This document shows, in pieces, positions 6,151 through 14,642 of a DNA stretch of 19,035 nucleotides. Numbering within the stretch: the first letter of the stretch is position 1; each line of letters opens with the position of its first letter. Position numbers and translations under genes: made by a program. The stretch comes from CAZGZU01 sp964529855 (GTDB taxonomy: Bacteria > Patescibacteriota > Minisyncoccia > Portnoybacterales > UBA2143), in assembly GCA_964529855.1 (NCBI GenBank), contig CAZGZU010000015.1, forward strand, positions 1 through 19,035, read 5' to 3'. The notes beneath the pieces are model-generated. The model worked only from the letters and a program-made list of their open reading frames with translations. It was not told the DNA's origin and made no database searches.

Positions 6151-8007
6151 ATGAAGATTATTGGTATTGATTTAGGAACCTCTAACTCGGCAGCCGCCGT
6201 AGTTGAGGCCAATAAGCCGACAATGATTCCTTCGGCTGAAGGAACGGTCGTTGGCGGCGGCAAAGCTTTTCCGTCTTACGTGGCTTTTGACAAAGATGGC
6301 AATCTTTTAGTTGGCGAGGCAGCCCGTCGTCAGGCAGTGAGCAATCCGGAAAATACGGTCACTGCTTTTAAGCGGAAAATGGGGAGCAAGGAGAAATATA
6401 CTTTGGTCGGCAAAGAATATACTCCCCAGCAGCTTTCCGCTTTTGTTTTGCAGAAAATCAAAAAAGATGCTGAGGCCTTTTTGGGCGAGCCGGTCCAAAA
6501 GGCGGTCATCACCGTCCCCGCTTATTTCAACGATTCCCAGAGGCAGGCCACTAAAGATGCCGGAGCCATCGCCGGCTTGGAAGTGGTCCGGATTATCAAT
6601 GAACCGACCGCCGCTTCGCTGGCTTATGGAATTGATAAGGCCGGTCAGGAAGAAAAGATTTTTGTTTTTGATTTTGGCGGGGGTACTCTTGACGTGACCA
6701 TCATGGATTTTGGCGAGGGAGTTTTTGAAGTTAAATCAACTTCCGGGGATACGGAATTGGGCGGCACGGACATGGACGAGGTCTTGGTTGACTATATTGC
6801 CCAGGAATTTAAAAAAGAAAATAACATTGACTTAAAAGAGGATAAGACCGCTTTGCAAAGATTAAAAGAAGCGGCTGAAAAAGCCAAAATTGAGCTTTCT
6901 TCCACTTTGGAAACAGACATTAATCTGCCTTTTATCAGCGCTGATTCAGCCGGGCCCAAGCATTTAACCATGAAGATTACCCGGGCTAAACTGGAAGAAC
7001 TGGTTAAGCCGATTGTGGATAAATGTCGTCAGCCCATGGAACAGGCCTTAAAAGACGCTAAATTAACGCCTGATAATATCACCAAGATTATTCTGGTCGG
7101 TGGACCGACCAGAATGCCCCTGGTTCAGAAATTCGTTGAGGATTACGTTGGCAAAAAGATTGAACGGGGAGTTGATCCAATGGAATCAGTGGCTATGGGA
7201 GCGGCTATTCAGGGAGGCATTCTCACCGGCGAAACAAAAGAAGTCCTCTTGCTGGACGTTACTCCTTTGACTCTGGGGATTGAGACCCTGGGCAAGGTGA
7301 TGACTCCGTTGATTGAACGGAATACGACCATTCCCACTTCCAAAACCCAGATTTTCTCCACAGCCAGCGATAATCAGCCGGCTGTTGATGTTCATGTTTT
7401 GCAGGGGGAAAGACCAATGGCTGATGATAATCGGACTTTGGGCAAGTTTATTCTTGATGGCATTCCGCCGGCTCCCCGGGGCGTTCCCCAAATTGAAGTT
7501 ACTTTTGACATAGACGCCAATGGCATTTTAAATGTCAGCGCAAAAGACAAAGCCACTGGCAAAGAACAAAAAATTACCATTACTGATTCTTCAGCTCTAT
7601 CCAAAGAAGAGATTGAAAAAATGAAACAGGAAGCGGAAACTCACGCCACAGAGGACCGTCAGAGAAAAGAACTGGTGGAAATCCGCAACCAGGCCGATAC
7701 TTTGATTTTCTCCACGGAAAAAGCCCTTAAAGAGGCAGGCGATAAAGTCAAAGCCGAGGATAAGAAAGAAGTGGAGGATAAATTAGAGGCCTTAAAGAAA
7801 TTAAAGGACAGTAATGAAATAGAGCCGTTGAAAAAAGCGATTGATGAATTATCGCAAGCCATCCAGAAAATCGGCGCTCAATTATATCAAAAAGTCCAGG
7901 AAGAAAAAGCCGAACAATCAGAACCGGAAATAAAAGAAAAGACAGGCGATAAAGGAAAGACCGTGGAAGGGGAATATGAGGAGGTAAAACAGGAAAAAAA
8001 GGAATAA
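6151..8007 (+). CDS. dnaK: Molecular chaperone DnaK (Hsp70)
   Basis: Cytoplasmic ATP-driven chaperone working with GrpE and DnaJ. The 618 residues are typical. The ATPase domain shows IGIDLGTSNS at the N-terminus, NDSQRQATKDAG, INEPTAASLAYG, FDFGGGTLDVTI near 173 and GGPTRMP near 317. The interdomain linker is VLLLDVTPLTLGIET, followed by the substrate-binding domain (to about 480, with HVLQGERPMADDN), the helical lid and an acidic tail with EYEEV. The segment after FKRKMGS is short, lacking the insertion of Gram-negative proteins, as in Firmicutes DnaK. It starts four bases after hsp20. dnaJ does not follow directly: it lies 9.4 kb away behind a surface protein unit. Confidence 0.98.
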   Translation: MKIIGIDLGTSNSAAAVVEANKPTMIPSAEGTVVGGGKAFPSYVAFDKDGNLLVGEAARRQAVSNPENTVTAFKRKMGSKEKYTLVGKEYTPQQLSAFVLQKIKKDAEAFLGEPVQKAVITVPAYFNDSQRQATKDAGAIAGLEVVRIINEPTAASLAYGIDKAGQEEKIFVFDFGGGTLDVTIMDFGEGVFEVKSTSGDTELGGTDMDEVLVDYIAQEFKKENNIDLKEDKTALQRLKEAAEKAKIELSSTLETDINLPFISADSAGPKHLTMKITRAKLEELVKPIVDKCRQPMEQALKDAKLTPDNITKIILVGGPTRMPLVQKFVEDYVGKKIERGVDPMESVAMGAAIQGGILTGETKEVLLLDVTPLTLGIETLGKVMTPLIERNTTIPTSKTQIFSTASDNQPAVDVHVLQGERPMADDNRTLGKFILDGIPPAPRGVPQIEVTFDIDANGILNVSAKDKATGKEQKITITDSSALSKEEIEKMKQEAETHATEDRQRKELVEIRNQADTLIFSTEKALKEAGDKVKAEDKKEVEDKLEALKKLKDSNEIEPLKKAIDELSQAIQKIGAQLYQKVQEEKAEQSEPEIKEKTGDKGKTVEGEYEEVKQEKKE

Positions 8008-8010
8008 ACC

Positions 8011-8028
8011 CTTGACAGGCTTGACAGG
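8011..8028. repeat. Perfect tandem 9-mer CTTGACAGG
   Basis: CTTGACAGG occurs twice head to tail immediately after dnaK. Each copy contains a consensus -35 box (TTGACA), giving two alternative -35 elements for the downstream promoter. Confidence 0.8.
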
Positions 8029-8050
8029 AAAGTTATAAATAGAATAGTAT
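8012..8050 (+). promoter_or_regulatory. Promoter of the surface protein unit
   Basis: TTGACA at 8012-8017 is followed after 16 bases by TATAAA at 8034-8039, close to consensus. The second TTGACA (8021-8026) pairs with TAGTAT at 8045-8050 (spacing 18). It begins five bases after the dnaK stop, so the large gene need not depend on the chaperone promoter. The remaining leader (8051-8154) is very AT-rich, has the short repeat CAGTCAGTCAG (8059-8069), and otherwise shows nothing I recognise. Confidence 0.6.
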
Positions 8051-8154
8051 AGATTTATCAGTCAGTCAGAAAAAATAATAAATAATTTTAATAATTGGTT
8101 CAAGAATAGGCGAAAATATTTTTTGCTTAATCTATATCAATTGTTAATAAATCC

Positions 8155-11100
8155 ATGAAGACTGATATCGTGTCTCTCTGGAGGAATAAAGTCTCAAGGG
8201 GGGGTTTTAAGTGGTCATGCTCCATTGTTTTATCCGCAGCTTTAATTGTTAGCGGATTTTTTATTTTCATCCCTGCCTTGGCTGAGCATACGGCCACAGT
8301 TACGGTCGAGCCATTATATGTCCAGGGCAATCATATTGATACTTATACTTTTGAAATCATCAATAACGGTCCTGATGCTATCTATAAGATTGTTATTACG
8401 GCTGATACTGGATTTACGATTAATAATGACCCAACCTGCCCTTCTGGTTGGTTGGCATCCCATGCAGCCAGCACCGCTGAATGTCTAACTGATGGAAATC
8501 CTGCTAATCCTGATTTACTAACCAATGGTAATAGTAAAATAGTTTCTTTTTCAGCTACCTCACCGAGTCCGACTAGTGATTCAATTTATACTTGGGCAGT
8601 TGCTACTAACGACAATACCTGGGGTAGCTATAATGCTAATGCACAAACTTTAGTTGATGTGACCGACCCTATCACTACTATTTTTGGTGATGCTCCAGTA
8701 GGTTGGCAGACAGAAAAACCGGTTAGCATTACATTAACTTGCGATGACGGAGAAGACGGTTCTGGTTGCGAAAATATTTATTATTCCACTAACGGTACTG
8801 AACCCACCAATATTTATTCTGGTCCTATATCTATTTCCGCTGAAGGAGATACTACTATTAAATACCTTTCTAAAGATAATGCTGGTAATCAGGAATCGCT
8901 AAATGAAGTAACTATTCAAATTGATACAATTGCTCCAGAAACAGTTGATGATGCTGATAGCGAATGGCATAATTCTGATATAACAGTTACCTTAACTCCT
9001 ACTGATGCCACTTCTGGCGTAGCAGCTACTTATTATACAACTGAAGGGACTACTCCTACTGTTGAAAGTGACCAATACAGCAGTCCTTTTACTTTGGGCG
9101 AAGAAGGTGAGCATCCTCTGAAGTATTTTTCCACCGATGTAGCCGGCAATGAAGAATTAGTTGTGGTCGGCAGTACGGTTAAAATTGATAAAACAAAGCC
9201 AAGCACTACTGCTACTGTTGATCCGGCTGCCCCTGATGGTTTAGATAATTGGTATGTCACCAAGCCATCTATTACTCTTGAGTGCGAAGATCAAGAGGAT
9301 TTAAGCGGCTGCGATAAAATTTATTATCGCTGGGGCGATAGCGGTGATTATTCTATCTATAATTCCTCGATAGATGCCCCAGAAGGCGACAATACTCTTT
9401 ATTATTATTCTGAAGATGTCGCTGGCAATGAAGAGGTTGCACAAACCCTTTCCTTGAAAGTGGATACAGTAGAGCCAGAAATTACTACTTATAATGTTAC
9501 AAATGCTGTTTTTTCCCCCAACGACGACACAGTAAAAGATACTGCTACTGTTGATTTAGAGTTTTCCGAAGCAGTAGAGACAGATGTAAATATTCTTAAC
9601 GCTTCGCAAGAAAAAGTTAAAGACCTATATGAGTCTTCCGGGGTCACGAATCCAGACCCAAAAACCTGGGATGGCAAAGATAATGATGGCGTTCTTGTGT
9701 CAGATGGAGTTTACACTATAGAAATAACTTTAATTGACCCAGCTGGTAATCAATTAATAGACATTTCCAAAACCTTAACTGTTGATACGATCGCACCGTC
9801 AGTAGAAATAACCTCTCCTTTAACTGACGACAACGTAACGGGAGATGTTGTTATTACTTTTTCAGATAATGAACTGATAACGCCACAATGTTCAATAGAT
9901 GAAACTAATTGGGTTGTTTGTCAAAGCGGAACTACAAAATTGTCTGACTTAACAGGATTTACAATTTTATCGGATGGTAATTTTAGTCTGTACTTGAAAG
10001 ATATAGATATCGCGGGCAACACTGGAACAGATAACGAAACAGGAATTATAAAAGACACAACAGCGCCAACGATTGATAGCTTTACTGCTCCGGGGGCAGA
10101 TGCTGTTTATAAAGCAGGTCAAGGCGGCGTGCCTTTAGTATTTACAGCAAGTGATACCAATTCAATCTCGTGTTCTTACAGTGTTAATGGCGCAGACTCT
10201 GTTGGTGTAAGTTGTTCTAATGGAGTAGAATTTACTGGAACAATTCCCGATGATGAATTGAGCGATGGGAGAGAGGAGGTTGTTATTATTATTACTGATG
10301 CGGCAGAGAATAGTGTTGAATCCAGCCCTATTTCATTTGTTTTTGACGATGATAATATTTTAAGAGTCGGAGTAACAGGCACGGACTTTAGTTCCATTCA
10401 AGCAGCTATTGATAAGGCAACTACTGGCGACAAAATAGAGATATCAGCTGGTACTTATATTGAAGATTTAGTCATTAATAAAGATAACTTAGAATTATAT
10501 CCATCCGCTGGTGCTACTGTTACAGTCAAAGGCATTGATACAGAACCGGACAGTAACTGGCCTTTAGCTAATCCTAATATTGATCTCCAAGCCAATAGGG
10601 TAAAGATTCACGGACTAACTATTGAAAGTCCGACTGCGGCTGATGGCTATTATTCCAGCGGCTTAGTTCTTAATGGGACAGACACTGAAATTTACGATAA
10701 TAATTTTATTTCTAAAGCCAATGGTAATGGCTATTGTGTTGTTATCCAAACATATCGCGATGATGTCTTGGGCTTTAATAGTGATATTTCCGGACTTGAT
10801 ATCCACGATAATACGTTCAGTGGTACGCCGGGCGGAGGTTATGTCGGTATCTTTATTAATCATACATTAGAAGGTACTGACACTATTTATGTTCAGGATA
10901 ATAACTTTTCTGGCAATGTTGTTCAGGGCATCGTTACGGAACGGTCTAATACAGAGATAACTGATAATATTCTTAATACCAGTCAGGAAACCAGCAGTTA
11001 CGGGATTATTGTCCAAGATTGGAATGCTCGGGTCCAGGATTCGGTCACGCTTGATAGCAATACAGTAGAGGAATTTGCTTACGGGATGTTAATTGGCCGA

Positions 11101-14100
11101 ACCAGTCCGTCAGTTCAGGTATTAACTAATATTGCGGTGACGAACAACACAGTTACCAATAACGATATCGGTATAAAGGTACGGGCTTCAGCTGATGGAG
11201 TAGCCATTAACGAAAATACTATCAGCGGGAACGATACCTATAACTTAGAGAATACTGATAGTAATACCCTCGACGCTACTAATAATTACTGGGGAACTGC
11301 TTCTCCGTCAGCTATTGAAGCAAGCTTAAACGAAAATCCAGGTCTAATTAATTATGCGCCTTATTATGTGAATGAAGAAATGATAACCTCAAGTAATGAG
11401 ATTCCTTCTATTGTTTATGTTGATGCTACTTATACCGAAGAAGACGCTGATAGTCATTATTTCGGCTACGACGCTTTTGCCACCATTCAAGAAGGCATTG
11501 ATGCGGTTGCCGAAAGTGGAACGATTAATGTCGCGGCGGGAACTTATGTTGAAAGTCCGAACATCTCAAAAGGTCTTATTCTACAAGGGGTCAGTGGTAC
11601 GAATCTGCAAGGCCAGATCACAATTGCGCACGACAATGTGACAGTGGATAGATTCGATATCACAAATCCGACAGCAGGTTACGGTATTGTTGCAACCGAC
11701 TATAGCAATCTTTCTATCACTAACAATACAATTCACGATATTGGGACTACGCTTACAAGCGGTTCTGCACAGGCAGTTTATATTAAAAGTAATGTGGCAA
11801 CAGTAACTGACATACATATCACCGGTAATCATATCTCAAATATAGGAAATACTAATTTGATATATGGCTCCTCGGGCAGTGCCAAGGGTATTTTCATCGG
11901 CGACTCCACGGGTGTGATGGATTTCGACGGAGTTACTATTAGTAATAACAATATTAGCAATGTTGCCGCAAGTGGTGATGCATGGCCAAATGGAAGAGGC
12001 GCGTATGGTATTCTTGTAAACCACGGCAATAAACCAAATTACGGTTCTACAAAAAATCTCACCATTTCCGGTAATACTATTTCGAATCTAAATGGTCTTT
12101 GGGCACATGCTATCGGACTTGAAGGTAATACACCAAGTGCCGGAGTCACTGGAAACATAATTAGTAATCTTACTGATCATAAAGCGGAACATGATTCTAT
12201 TGGGGTATTCTTTGAGGATAATGAAGATGCAGGAAGTGTTTCAGTCCACAATAACAGTTTTGATAGAACTACGATTTACTATGGTGTAGCCGTTAATCCA
12301 ACAACTGCACCAGGGGTTATAGATACTGCCCAAAACTGGTGGGGGACGCCGGCTGAAGATGAAATTCAGGCAATGACTACTAGTAATATTGATTATGACC
12401 CATGGTATCTTGATTCTGAAATGACTATACTTTCTTCTGATGTTGGCCAAGCCACTATTTATGTGGATGACAGCTATGTTAATGTGGCCGCCTGTGAGGC
12501 CGCTGGTTATTACTGGCACTTTAACTGCTTTAACGTTATCCAAGAAGGCATTGATATAACCGAAGAGGGTGGAACAGTTAATGTGGCTGCCGGAACTTAT
12601 AACGAGAGAATTGTTATAAATAAACCCCTGACCTTACGTGGCGCTACCTACAACACAAACAAAAATGGCTATGCTGTACCGACAAATTATGCTTGGGATA
12701 GTAATGTTGAGTCAATTATAAATAATCCGGAGCCAGCCCTCAGTACCTCGCAGGTTGTTGATATTATAAGTGACGATGTTGTTTTTGAGGGCTTTGTTGT
12801 TCAGAGCTTAAATGCATTACCTAGCAGTGCAAATGATCATCTATTAAGATTAAATGCAACGACAGGAACGGCCAATGATGGCGATGTAACGGATGAGACT
12901 CTTGATAATATATTGATAAAAAATAATATAATTGGTCCGAACACTAACTTAGCATCACAGAATGGGACTAATGGAAGAATGGGACTATACTTTGCGTCTC
13001 CTAACTACCCAGCCGATGAGAGAGGTATTACTAATACATTAGTAACAGGTAATAAAATTATTGATAGTTTAGGAAATGGGAATAATGTATTTGTCTGGGG
13101 GGCAGCTGAGAATTATGGTTCTCCTTCAAACGCTGATTATACTGGTACTATCATTGGAGATAACGAAATCTCCGGCTCTCACCGAAGCGGTATTGAAATT
13201 GCCGGCGGAGTAGATGGCCTCGCTATTCAAAATAACTCTATCCACGACAACTCTGGATTTACTGGAGACGATCCGAATAATCTAAAATACGGAAATGGCA
13301 TTGTGGTTATCCGCATGGGAAGTGATAAAACCTCTGCAACAGCCATGGGCTCAGAAAATCTCGTTATTAAAGACAATCAAATTTATAATAATGAGAAAAA
13401 TGCTATCTACTTCGGTCCGATAAACAGTGGACATAGTCTTTCCGGCAATACAATTAATGATAACGGTTGGGACGCTATACGTATAGATTTAGATGAAACA
13501 TATCACAGTGGGAATACTCCGGTTTATGATAGAATTTCTGGTATTACCCTAAATTCTAACGGAATTTACGGGAATGGCGGCGGAGTTCAGGTGCTTGGGA
13601 CACCAAGCAATGATTTTGAAGCTGTTGCTGAATTAAACTGGTGGAATACTACGACTGGACCATACCACTCAACTAATTTAGGCGGGTTGGGCGACGAGAC
13701 TAGCGACAACGTTGACTTCCGACCGTGGTGTGTGGCTGCGGATTGTGCCACTCAAGACAGCACAGCACCATCAGTAGTTTCTGGCTCTCAAACGCCGCCA
13801 GACGATGCAGTTGGAGTTAGCTTATTGCCTACGGTGAGCTTGGAATTTGATGAAGAAATTCAGTGTGGCGCTGGTGATTGGGCCGATTGTTTCTCAATTG
13901 ATTCAGCCAATGGAATATTTGATTATAGTGATAATGAACTTGTCTTCACTCCAGATGACAATCTAGATTACAATAATAAGTATGGGGTTAATCTGACTGA
14001 TATTATTGATTTGGCTGGTAACTTCTTGGGGGATGTGAGTTGGAATTTTATCACTCTGACTAACTATTTAATCTCCTTGGAGGCAGGTTGGAATCTAATT

Positions 14101-14613
14101 TCTATTCCAACTGCACCTTCGCAAGGTAATGATATATCACTAGTTTTAGGTGATGCCGAAGAAAGCATTGAAAGCGTTTGGCGTTATGATGCTCAGACAG
14201 ACGATTGGGATGTCTACCATGTCAATGGCGAACCTAATACCAGTGACCTTGATACAATGGAGCCGGGATATGGTTATTGGATAAAAGCAACAGGAGTTGC
14301 CACTATTCAAGGCGAGGGTAGTTTATTTGGTCAACAGGAGGATGGTGATACTGCTCCTCAAGGAAGTCTGCCGTCAATAGACCTGATTAATGGTTGGAAC
14401 TTGATTGGCTATTACCAGCGAGCCGGTGATGAAAGCGCGCCGATTAGCTACGCTCTTACTTCGTTAGCTAATAAATGGAACAATCTAATTACCTATATTA
14501 ATAGTTATCCAGTTTCTCTTGAGCAAAATGATATAGTGGATCCTGGAGAAGCATTTTGGGCTTTCTTAACATCTGATACGCCTTATGGGCCGGGTGATAA
14601 ATATAACGAATAA
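8155..14613 (+). CDS. Giant secreted modular beta-helix/Ig-like surface protein
   Basis: A 2152-residue exported protein, probably an adhesin or glycan-binding surface protein; no enzyme activity can be claimed. A signal peptide (hydrophobic 24-40) ends at ALA-EH (about 43/44). Then come an N-terminal beta domain (44-170), three chitobiase-C-terminal-like repeats with YYSTNGTEPT-type motifs (about 175-440), a FlgD-like Ig domain (442-545, FSPNDD), two Ig-like domains (546-735), three NosD/DUF1565-like right-handed beta-helices starting at S746, A1109 and N1460 and closing with NYWG or NWW at 1043, 1394 and 1828, a Big_5-like domain (1867-1968) and a twin GWNLI region (1978 and 2080). Ig boundaries carry repeated D-T-x-x-P linkers. 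No C-terminal anchor, sorting signal or dockerin is seen. There is no clear SD. It is the first gene of the unit that includes the dockerin and cohesin-like genes. Confidence 0.9.
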   Translation: MKTDIVSLWRNKVSRGGFKWSCSIVLSAALIVSGFFIFIPALAEHTATVTVEPLYVQGNHIDTYTFEIINNGPDAIYKIVITADTGFTINNDPTCPSGWLASHAASTAECLTDGNPANPDLLTNGNSKIVSFSATSPSPTSDSIYTWAVATNDNTWGSYNANAQTLVDVTDPITTIFGDAPVGWQTEKPVSITLTCDDGEDGSGCENIYYSTNGTEPTNIYSGPISISAEGDTTIKYLSKDNAGNQESLNEVTIQIDTIAPETVDDADSEWHNSDITVTLTPTDATSGVAATYYTTEGTTPTVESDQYSSPFTLGEEGEHPLKYFSTDVAGNEELVVVGSTVKIDKTKPSTTATVDPAAPDGLDNWYVTKPSITLECEDQEDLSGCDKIYYRWGDSGDYSIYNSSIDAPEGDNTLYYYSEDVAGNEEVAQTLSLKVDTVEPEITTYNVTNAVFSPNDDTVKDTATVDLEFSEAVETDVNILNASQEKVKDLYESSGVTNPDPKTWDGKDNDGVLVSDGVYTIEITLIDPAGNQLIDISKTLTVDTIAPSVEITSPLTDDNVTGDVVITFSDNELITPQCSIDETNWVVCQSGTTKLSDLTGFTILSDGNFSLYLKDIDIAGNTGTDNETGIIKDTTAPTIDSFTAPGADAVYKAGQGGVPLVFTASDTNSISCSYSVNGADSVGVSCSNGVEFTGTIPDDELSDGREEVVIIITDAAENSVESSPISFVFDDDNILRVGVTGTDFSSIQAAIDKATTGDKIEISAGTYIEDLVINKDNLELYPSAGATVTVKGIDTEPDSNWPLANPNIDLQANRVKIHGLTIESPTAADGYYSSGLVLNGTDTEIYDNNFISKANGNGYCVVIQTYRDDVLGFNSDISGLDIHDNTFSGTPGGGYVGIFINHTLEGTDTIYVQDNNFSGNVVQGIVTERSNTEITDNILNTSQETSSYGIIVQDWNARVQDSVTLDSNTVEEFAYGMLIGRTSPSVQVLTNIAVTNNTVTNNDIGIKVRASADGVAINENTISGNDTYNLENTDSNTLDATNNYWGTASPSAIEASLNENPGLINYAPYYVNEEMITSSNEIPSIVYVDATYTEEDADSHYFGYDAFATIQEGIDAVAESGTINVAAGTYVESPNISKGLILQGVSGTNLQGQITIAHDNVTVDRFDITNPTAGYGIVATDYSNLSITNNTIHDIGTTLTSGSAQAVYIKSNVATVTDIHITGNHISNIGNTNLIYGSSGSAKGIFIGDSTGVMDFDGVTISNNNISNVAASGDAWPNGRGAYGILVNHGNKPNYGSTKNLTISGNTISNLNGLWAHAIGLEGNTPSAGVTGNIISNLTDHKAEHDSIGVFFEDNEDAGSVSVHNNSFDRTTIYYGVAVNPTTAPGVIDTAQNWWGTPAEDEIQAMTTSNIDYDPWYLDSEMTILSSDVGQATIYVDDSYVNVAACEAAGYYWHFNCFNVIQEGIDITEEGGTVNVAAGTYNERIVINKPLTLRGATYNTNKNGYAVPTNYAWDSNVESIINNPEPALSTSQVVDIISDDVVFEGFVVQSLNALPSSANDHLLRLNATTGTANDGDVTDETLDNILIKNNIIGPNTNLASQNGTNGRMGLYFASPNYPADERGITNTLVTGNKIIDSLGNGNNVFVWGAAENYGSPSNADYTGTIIGDNEISGSHRSGIEIAGGVDGLAIQNNSIHDNSGFTGDDPNNLKYGNGIVVIRMGSDKTSATAMGSENLVIKDNQIYNNEKNAIYFGPINSGHSLSGNTINDNGWDAIRIDLDETYHSGNTPVYDRISGITLNSNGIYGNGGGVQVLGTPSNDFEAVAELNWWNTTTGPYHSTNLGGLGDETSDNVDFRPWCVAADCATQDSTAPSVVSGSQTPPDDAVGVSLLPTVSLEFDEEIQCGAGDWADCFSIDSANGIFDYSDNELVFTPDDNLDYNNKYGVNLTDIIDLAGNFLGDVSWNFITLTNYLISLEAGWNLISIPTAPSQGNDISLVLGDAEESIESVWRYDAQTDDWDVYHVNGEPNTSDLDTMEPGYGYWIKATGVATIQGEGSLFGQQEDGDTAPQGSLPSIDLINGWNLIGYYQRAGDESAPISYALTSLANKWNNLITYINSYPVSLEQNDIVDPGEAFWAFLTSDTPYGPGDKYNE

Positions 14614-14615
14614 AA

Positions 14616-14642
14616 ATGACGCCTGAGAAATTTAGGAAATGA
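14616..14642 (+). other. Possible eight-codon coupling mini-ORF
   Basis: Two bases after the stop of the giant gene, ATG opens a frame encoding MTPEKFRK whose TGA overlaps the ATG of the dockerin gene as ATGA. Such a frame could let ribosomes terminate and restart at the dockerin gene, which has no well-spaced SD. It may also be chance. Confidence 0.25.

Noticed and set aside
8059..8069. CAGTCAGTCAG microrepeat in the leader of the giant gene
   Set aside because: Less than three full units and no partner element; too short to call a functional repeat.
9660..9710. Dockerin-like calcium loop in the giant protein (DGKDNDGVLVSDG)
   Set aside because: It lies inside a FlgD-like Ig domain whose family contains this loop; there is no second loop or helix pair, so it is not a dockerin.
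12241..12543. Open frame on the minus strand within the beta-helix region (100 codons), and several similar ones
   Set aside because: They are opposite to a well-supported coding frame, have no SD, and their products look like antisense of repetitive Asn/Thr-rich sequence.
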